In this document: positions 28,806 to 35,921 of the stretch, in pieces
How positions within the stretch are numbered: position 1 is the stretch's first letter
Layout of the letters: every line of letters begins with the position of its first letter
From: Syntrophaceae bacterium
GTDB taxonomy: Bacteria; Desulfobacterota; Syntrophia; Syntrophales; Smithellaceae
NCBI GenBank assembly: GCA_016927935.1
Contig: JAFGLS010000190.1
Location: 1 to 64,000 of the forward strand
Reading direction: 5' to 3'
DNA length: 64,000 nt
Translations under genes and position numbers: made by a program
Notes under the pieces: generated by a model
The model's input: only the letters and a program-made list of their open reading frames with translations
Database searches by the model: none
What the model was told of the DNA's origin: nothing

Positions 28806-29435
28806 ATGGAGTTCAAAGAAGCAATGAAACAAAGACGTGCTGTTAATTTTTTTGACCCGACCAAAGATGTAACCGACGCACAGATTAAACAAATCATAGA
28901 GACCGCCGCCCTTGCTCCTTCCGGCTTCAATCTCCAGCCTTGGAGAGTCATCATTCTGAGAGATAAAGAAAAAAAAGAAACGTTGAGAAAAGTAGCCATG
29001 AATCAGCCAAAAATTACTGAAGCTCCAGTTGTTTTGATTATTCTGGCTGACCGCGAAGGATGGAAAAAAGGCAATACCGAGTTTGAAAAAGATTTTGTCG
29101 AATCGGTCAAAGCCGGCATTATGAAACAGGAACAGTATGACTGGTTTTGTAACGCAACAAATTCGCTTTACGGAGCCACTGCGGAGCGCCAATTGGCTTT
29201 TGCCTGCAAGAATACCGGATTTTTCGCCATGTCGCTGATGCTGGCTGCCAAAGATGCCGGGCTCGATTCTCACCCGATGGACGGCTTCGATATTGACGGC
29301 GTCCGGAAAGCTTTTAATATTTCCGACCAATACTGGATTCCTATGTTGATCGCCATCGGTCACTTCGATAAAACAAAAACTCTTCTCCCGCCAAAATGGA
29401 GAAAGAGTTATGATGAAATTTTAATTAATTTTTAA
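28806..29435 (+). CDS. Nitroreductase-family flavoprotein
   Basis: The 209-residue protein has the NADH/FMN nitroreductase fold. It begins with FKEAMKQRRAVNFFDPTK (FMN-binding R-R-x near residue 9-11), then ETAALAPSGFNLQPWRVIIL near 40 and the C-terminal DSHPMDGFDIDGVRKAF near 155, with IPMLIAIGH after it. It would use FMN to reduce nitro, quinone or similar substrates. An upstream GGAGG site fits the ATG. It follows the NUDIX gene by 59 bp. Confidence 0.9.
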   Translation: MEFKEAMKQRRAVNFFDPTKDVTDAQIKQIIETAALAPSGFNLQPWRVIILRDKEKKETLRKVAMNQPKITEAPVVLIILADREGWKKGNTEFEKDFVESVKAGIMKQEQYDWFCNATNSLYGATAERQLAFACKNTGFFAMSLMLAAKDAGLDSHPMDGFDIDGVRKAFNISDQYWIPMLIAIGHFDKTKTLLPPKWRKSYDEILINF

Positions 29436-29535
29436 CTTAAAAATAAAATTTATTTAATGTTGAATCAATATCCCTTTTCGCTGCACCTATCGGCCCCGTT
29501 GTTGTTATCTGGCAGCATGTACTTTGGTGAGTGAA

Positions 29536-29850
29536 ATGACAGATAAAAGCCTACAGTCTACCCGGCGCTTTGCGAAAACTGTCCGAGTGAGTTTCTTGTC
29601 ATTTTGCGTGGCAGCCACAAGCCTCTTTATCTGTCCTGTGCTCTTTTTCTCCATGCTACATACTCCGCATCTGTTTGATGTGAAAAAACCGTGGGCGATT
29701 CTGTTCGTTCTCGATGTAGTCGTGGCAGTCTTATCTTCGGTGGTTTGTTTAGCAACAGGTCTCGTCGCCTTTTGGTTCAATAGAAGGGTTGCCATCTGGT
29801 TGATCCTGCTTTTGTTCGGGTGGGCTGCAATCTGGCTCTGGACAACGTGA
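29536..29850 (+). CDS. Hypothetical small membrane protein, possibly acquired
   Basis: This frame encodes 104 residues from the ATG at 29536, with a short basic N-terminus and three hydrophobic helices (about residues 19-40, 53-75 and 80-98). I recognise no family. Codon and base use differs from the neighbours: more G and C, few poly-A runs, Cys- and Trp-rich. It lies in a 586-bp stretch between the nitroreductase and glutaredoxin genes. A long hairpin-forming region (29847-29935) with GTGAAAC/GTTTCAC and AACGTGAA/TTCACGTT pairs follows directly. A foreign cassette is possible. The ribosome site is poor and expression is uncertain. Confidence 0.45.
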   Translation: MTDKSLQSTRRFAKTVRVSFLSFCVAATSLFICPVLFFSMLHTPHLFDVKKPWAILFVLDVVVAVLSSVVCLATGLVAFWFNRRVAIWLILLLFGWAAIWLWTT

Positions 29851-29935
29851 AACACAATACGGTCGGAATGCAAAAAACAGTATTGAATGCTACGTTTCAC
29901 AACACGCGCAGTGTCAAACGAGGTTCACGTTAAAA
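29844..29935. other. Imperfect long hairpin region after the small membrane ORF
   Basis: AACGTGAA near 29846 is complementary to TTCACGTT near 29927, and inside lie GTGAAAC...GTTTCAC and AATAC...GTATT pairs. The layout recalls a recombination site such as an attC, but the required RYYYAAC/GTTRRRY outer boxes are not matched. It may be a terminator-like fold or an unknown attachment site. Confidence 0.35.
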
Positions 29936-30021
29936 TTTGATATCTTCCACGTTTAAAATATCCCATTGCCATTTTCATAAAATCCAGTTAAACAAAGATA
30001 ACATAAATTAAGGAGAATAAC

Positions 30022-30273
30022 ATGGCCGCTAAAATTAAAATTTATACACTGAGCACGTGCAGTCATTGTAAGGCGACAAAAAAATTCTTAAGCGATAACG
30101 GAATTAATTTTGATTATGTTGATGTTGATTTGCTTCAGGGTGATGACAGGCAGAGAATCTTGCAAGAAGTGGAACAATACAATCCTAATCGTTCCTTTCC
30201 GACCATTATCATTGGTGACAATATAATTATCGGTTTCCGGGAGAGAGATATCAAGGAGGCTTTGGGCATTTAA
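30022..30273 (+). CDS. Glutaredoxin-family protein
   Basis: The 83-residue protein has the thioredoxin-fold glutaredoxin pattern: KIYTLSTCSHCKATKKFL with the redox pair CSHC at residues 13-16, the FPTIIIGD cis-proline near 57, and GFRERDIKEAL at the end. Its start has AAGGAG upstream. The stop overlaps the start of the ferredoxin:thioredoxin reductase gene (TAATG), so the pair is translated together, and this protein is the probable reductase partner. It may deliver electrons to oxidised proteins in an anaerobic cell. Confidence 0.88.
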   Translation: MAAKIKIYTLSTCSHCKATKKFLSDNGINFDYVDVDLLQGDDRQRILQEVEQYNPNRSFPTIIIGDNIIIGFRERDIKEALGI

Positions 30274-30605
30274 TGACTCCTGCCGAACTCTATGAAATGT
30301 TAAAAAAGGCTCAGGAACCCAAGGGTTACTTTTTCAGTAAAGATAAGGACTGGGTTCTAAGCATTCTGGCCGATCTTTTGGTCAATAAGGAACGTTACGG
30401 TTATATGTCATGTCCCTGCCGTCTGGCTGCAGGCATTCGTGAAAAAGATGCCGATATTATCTGCCCCTGCCAGTACCGGCCGGAAGATGTCAAAGAATAT
30501 GGCAGTTGTTATTGTAATTTATACGTTTCTTCAGAATGGAACGAAGGAAAAATTGAACATAAGTATGTTCCGGAAAGAAGACCGAAAGAAAAAATAGGTT
30601 TCTAA
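30273..30605 (+). CDS. Ferredoxin:thioredoxin reductase catalytic-type protein
   Basis: The 110-residue protein has the FTR beta-chain cysteine pattern: MSCPCRLAAG near residue 48, CPCQYRPEDV near 66 and GSCYCNLYV near 80. These provide the 4Fe-4S cluster ligands and the redox-active disulfide, which pass electrons from ferredoxin to a thioredoxin-fold partner. No alpha (variable) chain gene is nearby, as in other non-photosynthetic anaerobes. It overlaps the glutaredoxin gene by one base. Whether it reduces the glutaredoxin, as the pairing suggests, is inferred. Confidence 0.88.
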   Translation: MTPAELYEMLKKAQEPKGYFFSKDKDWVLSILADLLVNKERYGYMSCPCRLAAGIREKDADIICPCQYRPEDVKEYGSCYCNLYVSSEWNEGKIEHKYVPERRPKEKIGF

Positions 30606-30639
30606 GGTACTGGATTTTTACTGCTTTTTATTTTTTGCA

Positions 30640-30838
30640 GTATCCCACAACGCTTCGCGTTGGGGATAGTTTCCAATCGCCACAAAGCTATTGGATAATT
30701 CGGCTTACAAAATTCAGTTCATTTTATTCCTGAATTTTGAGTCTCATTACGTCCAACAAATTTCAGTGCGCCTATAGTGACCCTATAGTACCCTTTAGGG
30801 TATTTAGGTTATTCGCTTCTGAAACTTGGGACTCACTA
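30640..30838. repeat. Intergenic palindromic repeat, copy 7
   Basis: Holds ATCCCACAACGCTTCGCGTT-type arms, ATTGGATAATTCGG, a module AAAATTCAG...CTGAATTTTGAGTCTCATTA, and a second one with CCCTTTAGGG that ends TTCTGAAACTTGGGACTCACTA. It occupies most of the gap between the reductase gene and the sigma-region-4 gene. Confidence 0.8.
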
Positions 30839-30918
30839 AAATTTTTTTATCTTTTTACTTGATTTCCTTAAATTAATTATTATATTCAAGCAAAACTTAA
30901 CAATAAGGAGCTTTCTCC

Positions 30919-31203
30919 ATGATTAATATGTATAGATGCAAGAAAAAGAACACTCTCATCAGCGAAGTCTGTACCGATACAACCTGCGAATGGCGCTTGA
31001 AAAATGAGACTTTTTTGAACTGCACCTGGGTCGCTTGCAACTACGGGCCGTTTACTCTGGAAGAAGTTGGCGATATGATGGGCGTAACCCGGGAAAGAAT
31101 TCGCCAGATTGAAGCTAAAGCTCTCAAAAAACTCCAGCATAAAAAGAGACGGGATCAGCTTAAAGATTTTGCCGCACCTGGGAATGACTGGGATAGCTTA
31201 TAA
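30919..31203 (+). CDS. Sigma-70 region 4-like HTH protein with cysteine-rich N-terminus
   Basis: The 94-residue protein consists of an N-terminal ~40 residues with five cysteines ([28 protein letters not shown]) followed by the sigma region 4.2 helix-turn-helix: [20 protein letters not shown] and then [11 protein letters not shown]. Regions 1-3 of a sigma factor are absent, so it cannot act as a sigma factor alone. It could bind a -35-like site or act as an anti/co-factor, with the cysteines sensing metal or redox. An AAGGAG site lies 9 bp before the ATG. I know no experimental function for it. Confidence 0.78.
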   Translation: MINMYRCKKKNTLISEVCTDTTCEWRLKNETFLNCTWVACNYGPFTLEEVGDMMGVTRERIRQIEAKALKKLQHKKRRDQLKDFAAPGNDWDSL

Positions 31204-31235
31204 TGAGCCTTGATTTTTCGAAACGTAGTGTACGG

Positions 31236-31291
31236 AAAATCTTAGAGCGAATTATCCCGCCACCTTCAGGTGGCAGGGATAAATTTCATTT
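31236..31291. repeat. Short intergenic palindromic repeat, copy 8
   Basis: GCGAATTATCCCGCCACC, TTCAGGTGGCAGGGATAAATTTC forms a hairpin (CCGCCACC/GGTGGCAGG) in the convergent gap between the sigma-like gene and the enoyl-CoA hydratase gene. The same element CCCGCCACCTTCAAGTGGCAGG occurs near 48022. Confidence 0.65.
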
Positions 31292-31294
31292 AGT

Positions 31295-32077
31295 TCAGCA
31301 AGGTTTTGTCGATACCTTCTTTGGGGATTTTTTCTTAGAAAGCACTTCTTTCATTTGTTCTTTACGTTCATCACGAGCAAATAGCAAAGCGCATATTGAT
31401 GATTCAGTATCCATCGCAGCCATTTTGTCCATACGGGGAACAATAGAACAAAGATTCTTCAATTCTTCGAAAGCTCTCACCGAGCGCTTCGATAAAGTTT
31501 CTGCCATCTGTTCCGCCACTTCCATGAATTTTTCCGGTGGTTCGACTTTATTGACCAGGCCTATCTTCAAAGCCTCATTGGCACCGATCGGTTCACCCAG
31601 CATTACTATTTCTTTTGCTTTGGTTACGCCGACAATCTGACTCAACGGATAGAAGAAAGGATTGAATCCGAATTTCAATTCCGGATGACAAAAGATTGCG
31701 CTTTCGGAAGCTACAACAAGGTCGCAAACGGTAACCAGATTAAAACCGCCACCCAAGGCTATACCGCCGACAGCGGCTATTACCGGCTTCTTGTAGGAAT
31801 AAATCTTTTTCAGATATTTCATTATTGATTTGAGAAATTCATCACATTCCTCGTCAGGCAGGCTGTTCATTTCTTTTATATCCATGCCGGCTGAAAAAAT
31901 ATATTCTCCACCGGTAAGAACTATCACCTTGACTTTCGGATCAATTTCCAGATCAGCAAACACCTCATACAATTCCCTGCGCATATCTCTGGAAATTGCG
32001 TTCATGTCATGCGGACGGTTTAATTTAACTACGGCGTACTCTTTTTTCTTTTCAACAATTAATGTCTTATAAGTCAT
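31295..32077 (-). CDS. Enoyl-CoA hydratase/isomerase family protein
   Basis: The 260-residue crotonase-fold protein shows LNRPHDMNAISRDMRRELYE near residue 17, the oxyanion-hole FSAGMDIKEM near 62, and AAVGGIALGGGFNLVTVCDLV near 100. FGFNPFFYPLSQIVG follows near 137. The E-x-x-x-GxG motifs are only partly canonical, so reaction type (hydratase, isomerase or other crotonase) is open. It is the last gene of the cmk-rpsA-sppA-ihfB group and overlaps ihfB by four bases (ATGA). The lysine-rich C-terminal tail is unusual. Confidence 0.85.
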   Translation of the reverse strand: MTYKTLIVEKKKEYAVVKLNRPHDMNAISRDMRRELYEVFADLEIDPKVKVIVLTGGEYIFSAGMDIKEMNSLPDEECDEFLKSIMKYLKKIYSYKKPVIAAVGGIALGGGFNLVTVCDLVVASESAIFCHPELKFGFNPFFYPLSQIVGVTKAKEIVMLGEPIGANEALKIGLVNKVEPPEKFMEVAEQMAETLSKRSVRAFEELKNLCSIVPRMDKMAAMDTESSICALLFARDERKEQMKEVLSKKKSPKKVSTKPC

Positions 32078-32358
32078 TTTTTGTTATTTACCATTATCCG
32101 CAGTTCTTTGCCCGTCTTGAAAAACGGCACTTTTCTTTCCTCTAATTTCACCTGGGCACCGGATTTAGGATTACGTCCCATACGCGGTTTTCTTTCTCTC
32201 ACCTCAAAACTACCGAATCCTCTTAATTCAATGCGCTCCCCGCGTTTTATCGCGTCAATCATCGAATCGAAGATTATGTTGACGACATAGGTAACATCCT
32301 TAAGAGAATAGGTTTTGAGCTCTTCCTGTAATTTCTTTATCAAATCGTTCTTTGTCAT
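32074..32358 (-). CDS. ihfB: Integration host factor subunit beta-like protein
   Basis: The 94-residue protein belongs to the HU/IHF family: MTKNDLIKKLQEEL, then DAIKRGERIELRGFGSFEVRERKPRMGRNPKSGAQV (the DNA-inserting arm with GRNPKSG), and ending FKTGKELR. The GERIELRGFGSF wording and the rpsA neighbourhood favour IhfB over HU. It bends DNA and often helps sigma-54 promoters, whose sigma factor RpoN is in this window. It overlaps the enoyl-CoA hydratase start and lies 19 bp after sppA. Confidence 0.88.
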   Translation of the reverse strand: MTKNDLIKKLQEELKTYSLKDVTYVVNIIFDSMIDAIKRGERIELRGFGSFEVRERKPRMGRNPKSGAQVKLEERKVPFFKTGKELRIMVNNKK

Positions 32359-32377
32359 AATAAAAATTCCTTTATTT

Positions 32378-33268
32378 TCAATAATAATATAAATAACTTA
32401 AACCGCTTTTACTTCCCGTTTTTTCCTTCAGGGTATTGCTTATTTTGCTTACCATACTTTCTACAAGAAAATCAAAAACAGAAATCCTCTTCTTCGGCGG
32501 ATAAACCAAATCATATTTACCTTCCCTTCCCGCTAATTTACTCGCAAGTTTTGCCGCTGACCCCATATCTCCCAGATAATCAACCAGTCCCAGTTCCTTT
32601 GCTTTTCTACCGGAAAATACACGACCATCGGCAAGCTCCATTATCTTTTCCCTGGAAATTTTTCGTTCCTTTACGATTACATCAACGAACTGATTATAAA
32701 TATCATCTACCAATTCCTGAACAATAATTTTTTCCTCTGGAGTCATTTCTCTTAAAGGAGACCCGATATCCTTATACTCTCCGCTTTTTACCACCGAAGA
32801 TTTTACCCCGATTTTCTTGAGAAGCTCTTCTAAATTTGCGAAGTGCATGATCGCTGAAATGCTGCCCGTTATGGTACCTGGATTGGCGACAATTTTATCC
32901 GCTGCACAGGCCACCAACAAGCCGCCTGAAGCAGCGATGGACCCCATAGATGCAACAACCTTTTTAGTTTTTTTCAACTCAATTACAGCATTATAAATCT
33001 CCTGAGCTGCGGCCACGCCACCGCCGGGTGAATTAATACGTAAGACAACGGCAACAATGGAATCATCTTCGCCAAATTCATCCAGTTGGTCGGTAATTTC
33101 CTTTGAATCTGAAATTATTCCCTCAACAGTAACAACACCGATTTTATCCTTTAAAGAAAAGCCTCTAGTTTTCCCTAAATTTAAACCTGCTTTATAAAAA
33201 GACAGGTATAATACACCTCCAAAAAACAGAAGTATAAACATTCCAAAAATTACCGGATGTTTTCTCAT
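32378..33268 (-). CDS. sppA: Signal peptide peptidase SppA
   Basis: The 296-residue protein has an N-terminal transmembrane helix (about residues 7-25) and the S49 protease domain. RINSPGGGVAAAQEI lies near 77, the nucleophile serine is in SMGSIAASGGLLVA near 112, and the general-base lysine is in KSGEYKDIGSP near 164. It is the short (SppA 36K-like) form and would trim leftover signal peptides at the inner membrane. It lies 4 bp after rpsA and upstream of ihfB, in a group common in deltaproteobacteria. Confidence 0.95.
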   Translation of the reverse strand: MRKHPVIFGMFILLFFGGVLYLSFYKAGLNLGKTRGFSLKDKIGVVTVEGIISDSKEITDQLDEFGEDDSIVAVVLRINSPGGGVAAAQEIYNAVIELKKTKKVVASMGSIAASGGLLVACAADKIVANPGTITGSISAIMHFANLEELLKKIGVKSSVVKSGEYKDIGSPLREMTPEEKIIVQELVDDIYNQFVDVIVKERKISREKIMELADGRVFSGRKAKELGLVDYLGDMGSAAKLASKLAGREGKYDLVYPPKKRISVFDFLVESMVSKISNTLKEKTGSKSGLSYLYYY

Positions 33269-33272
33269 TTCT

Positions 33273-35036
33273 TTATTCGTCCTTTTTTTGATTATTAATT
33301 TTCACATCCGCTAGCGCATGGCTTAGATTTGGGCCAACGTTTACCGTATTGTTGATATACTGATTGGACACGGGCGCAGGTGGAGGCGCTTCCATTTCCT
33401 TTATGCTCAATCTTATTTTCTTGGATTTTGGGTCAATGCTCTTAACCACTGCAGATACGGTATCTCCTACTGAATAAAGTTCTGAAGATGTCTTGACGCG
33501 CTTCTGACTTATTTCGGAAATGTGCACGAGACCTTCTATTCCTTCTTCAATCTCCATGAAAATACCGAAATCTGTAAAATTAGTTATTTTACCGGTAACA
33601 ACACTGCCCGGAGCATACTTTTGCGACAATTCATCCCATGGATTTTTCTCAATCTGCTTTATGCCGAGAGAAAATTTCTCATTTTCCACGTCAACATTCA
33701 GCACAACAGCCTCAACCTCCTGTCCTTTTTTAAAATATTCGGACGGATGATTTACTCTGTGCTTCCAGGAAATGTCAGACACGTGAATTAATCCGTCAAT
33801 TTTTTCTTCTATTCCCACAAAAACTCCAAAGTTGGTAATATTTCTAACAATACCTTTAACAAGTGTTCCTACCGGATATTTTTCCTTGAGTTTTTCCCAG
33901 GGGTTGGGAGTTGTTTGTTTCAAGCTCAAAGAAATTCGTTTGTTCTGAGGATTTACTTCCAAAATCATAACCCTGATTGTTTCACCAACGTTTAATACCT
34001 TTGATGGATGTTTTATTTCCCTCGTCCAGTACATTTCAGATATGTGCACAAGCCCTTCAACTCCTGATTCCAATTCAACAAAAACACCATAGTCGGTTAA
34101 ATTAACAACCTTCCCCTCCACAATTCTTCCAACCGGATATTTCTCCATTATGTTTTCCCATGGATTTTCGGTCAGTTGTTTAAGACCGAGGGAAACTCGT
34201 TCTTTTTCTGAATCAAAGGAAAGAATTTTTGTGGTTATTTTATCACCTTTTTTAAATATTTCTGATGGTTTAACAATCCTGCCCCAGGAAATATCAGTGA
34301 CATGAAGAAGACCATCAATGCCTCCAAGATCTATAAAAATGCCATAATCAGTAATATTTTTAATAACGCCTTCAGCGACATTGCCTTCTTTAATATTTTT
34401 TAAGATATCTTTCTTTTCTTCTTCTCTTTCTGTGGCCATAATCGAACGACGCGATAAAACAACATTATTCCTTTTACGATCATATTTCAGCACTTTAAAA
34501 TCCATGGTTTGACCGACAAATTTATCCAGGTCTTTAACAGGACGAATATCTACCTGAGAACCAGGAAGAAAAGCCATAATACCTATATCAACGGAAAGAC
34601 CTCCCTTAACTTTTTCCATCACCACACCTTTTATTAATTTATTACTTTCGCAGGCATTTTTAATTTCATCCCAAATTTTAACCTTTGAAGCTTTATCTCT
34701 AGACAAAACTAGATTACCTTCAGAATCTCTTCTGTCAATAAACACATCTATCTCATCGCCAACGGAAATATTAACATTCCCTTTTGCATCTTTAATTTCA
34801 TTAATCGGAATAAAACCTTCTGTCTTCCAGCCTACATCAACCATCACCCTGTCTTCTTTTATTTGAATGACTTTACCTGTAGCAATATCCCCATACTGAA
34901 ATTGGCTAAGACTTTGTTCGTAAAGTTCTTTAAAATCCATTTCTTCTTCTTTTTTTACTGAAGATTGACTTTTAGGTGAAGATTTTTCATTACCTCCCTT
35001 TTTTTTGATTAAATTTGAGTTGTTATTGTTAACCAT
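33273..35036 (-). CDS. rpsA: 30S ribosomal protein S1
   Basis: The 587-residue protein holds six S1 (OB-fold) RNA-binding domains. Each later one has the wording GLVHISEM or GLLHVTDISW (near residues 245, 330, 417 and 505). The first two are the more divergent ribosome-binding ones, and a low-complexity Asn/Lys/Ser-rich N-terminal tail of ~35 residues precedes them. It feeds mRNA to the 30S subunit. It lies between cmk and sppA, the classic order. The ATG at 35036 has GGGGG about 12 bp upstream. The acidic DFKELYEQSL at ~33 marks the family start. Confidence 0.97.
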   Translation of the reverse strand: MVNNNNSNLIKKKGGNEKSSPKSQSSVKKEEEMDFKELYEQSLSQFQYGDIATGKVIQIKEDRVMVDVGWKTEGFIPINEIKDAKGNVNISVGDEIDVFIDRRDSEGNLVLSRDKASKVKIWDEIKNACESNKLIKGVVMEKVKGGLSVDIGIMAFLPGSQVDIRPVKDLDKFVGQTMDFKVLKYDRKRNNVVLSRRSIMATEREEEKKDILKNIKEGNVAEGVIKNITDYGIFIDLGGIDGLLHVTDISWGRIVKPSEIFKKGDKITTKILSFDSEKERVSLGLKQLTENPWENIMEKYPVGRIVEGKVVNLTDYGVFVELESGVEGLVHISEMYWTREIKHPSKVLNVGETIRVMILEVNPQNKRISLSLKQTTPNPWEKLKEKYPVGTLVKGIVRNITNFGVFVGIEEKIDGLIHVSDISWKHRVNHPSEYFKKGQEVEAVVLNVDVENEKFSLGIKQIEKNPWDELSQKYAPGSVVTGKITNFTDFGIFMEIEEGIEGLVHISEISQKRVKTSSELYSVGDTVSAVVKSIDPKSKKIRLSIKEMEAPPPAPVSNQYINNTVNVGPNLSHALADVKINNQKKDE

Positions 35037-35140
35037 TAAACGAATACCCCCTGTTTTTTGTGAAACCCTTTAATTTTTAAGACTTAACATAGTGAACATT
35101 AAATATCAACATAAAATCAAGTATTTTTTAAAAGATTGTG

Positions 35141-35815
35141 TCAAGGACTTCCGACTGAAATATTTGATATAATTTTCTCTACAACTTCTTCAATGGATAG
35201 ATTATCGGAATCAATTTTTATTCCCCCTTCGGGTGCTTTTAAAGGAGCTATTTCCCTTTCTTTGTCTTGTTTGTCTCTTTCCATCATATCTTTCTGAATC
35301 GATTTATATTCCGAGGGTTTACCTTTAAGCAAAAGTTCTTTATGCCTTCTTTTTGTTCGTTCTTCAAATGTAGCATCAAGATAAAATTTATAATCCGCAT
35401 TAGTAAAAACCACAGACCCCATATCTCTCCCCTCTGCTACAATACCGCCTTGACCGCCTGCTTTCCTTTGCAGCTCAAGCAATTTCTCACGTACCACAGC
35501 AAAAGCAGATATTTTGGAAGCCGCCAATCCTACTTCCTCTGTTCGTATTTTTTCTTCAACGTCTTCACCATCCACATAGACTTTCATTTGTCCGCCGATA
35601 TTTTTCAAAATAACTTCTGTATCAGAACATAAACTCTTTAAAGCAAATGGATCTTCAAATTCTATTTTTAACTTTAATGCTTTATATGCCAACGCCCTGT
35701 AAAGAGCCCCCGTATCCAGATAAACATAGTCTAATTTGTTAGCCAGTATTTTGCTTACCGTGCTTTTACCGGCGCCTGCCGGTCCATCAATAGTTATAAC
35801 AAGTTTTTTCCTCAT
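35141..35815 (-). CDS. cmk: Cytidylate kinase
   Basis: The protein phosphorylates CMP/dCMP. It has P-loop ITIDGPAGAGKSTVSKILA at residues 6-24, LDTGALYRALAYKAL near 34, GRDMGSVVFTNADYKFYLDA near 130, and RRHKEL with QKDMMERDKQDKEREIAPL near 175. I prefer the ATG at 35815 (MRKKLVITIDG fits the family), while an ATG at 35830 would add five residues; neither has a clear Shine-Dalgarno. It heads the cmk-rpsA-sppA-ihfB group, separated from rpsA by about 100 bp. Confidence 0.94.
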   Translation of the reverse strand: MRKKLVITIDGPAGAGKSTVSKILANKLDYVYLDTGALYRALAYKALKLKIEFEDPFALKSLCSDTEVILKNIGGQMKVYVDGEDVEEKIRTEEVGLAASKISAFAVVREKLLELQRKAGGQGGIVAEGRDMGSVVFTNADYKFYLDATFEERTKRRHKELLLKGKPSEYKSIQKDMMERDKQDKEREIAPLKAPEGGIKIDSDNLSIEEVVEKIISNISVGSP

Positions 35816-35860
35816 GATAGATAATTCCATTTATTATAATTCAAATAGACAAATGAAACC

Positions 35861-35889
35861 TTGTCTTAAAAAAATAAAGAAGGTATTAT
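35861..35889 (+). promoter_or_regulatory. Predicted sigma-70 promoter of the M48 gene
   Basis: TTGTCT (35861-35866) and TATTAT (35884-35889) are 17 bp apart, about 30 bp before the ATG of the M48 protease gene, in the divergent gap with cmk. It would give a short leader. Confidence 0.5.
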
Positions 35890-35921
35890 ATTAAACAAAC
35901 TTATATAATTTAAAACTGCTT

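Noticed and set aside
28764-29363. 199-codon minus-strand frame opposite the nitroreductase
   Set aside because: It mirrors the nitroreductase gene, whose product has clear family motifs.
29844-29935. Integron attC site
   Set aside because: Complementary arms exist, but the outer RYYYAAC and GTTRRRY boxes are not matched and no integrase is in the window; kept only as a weak structural feature.
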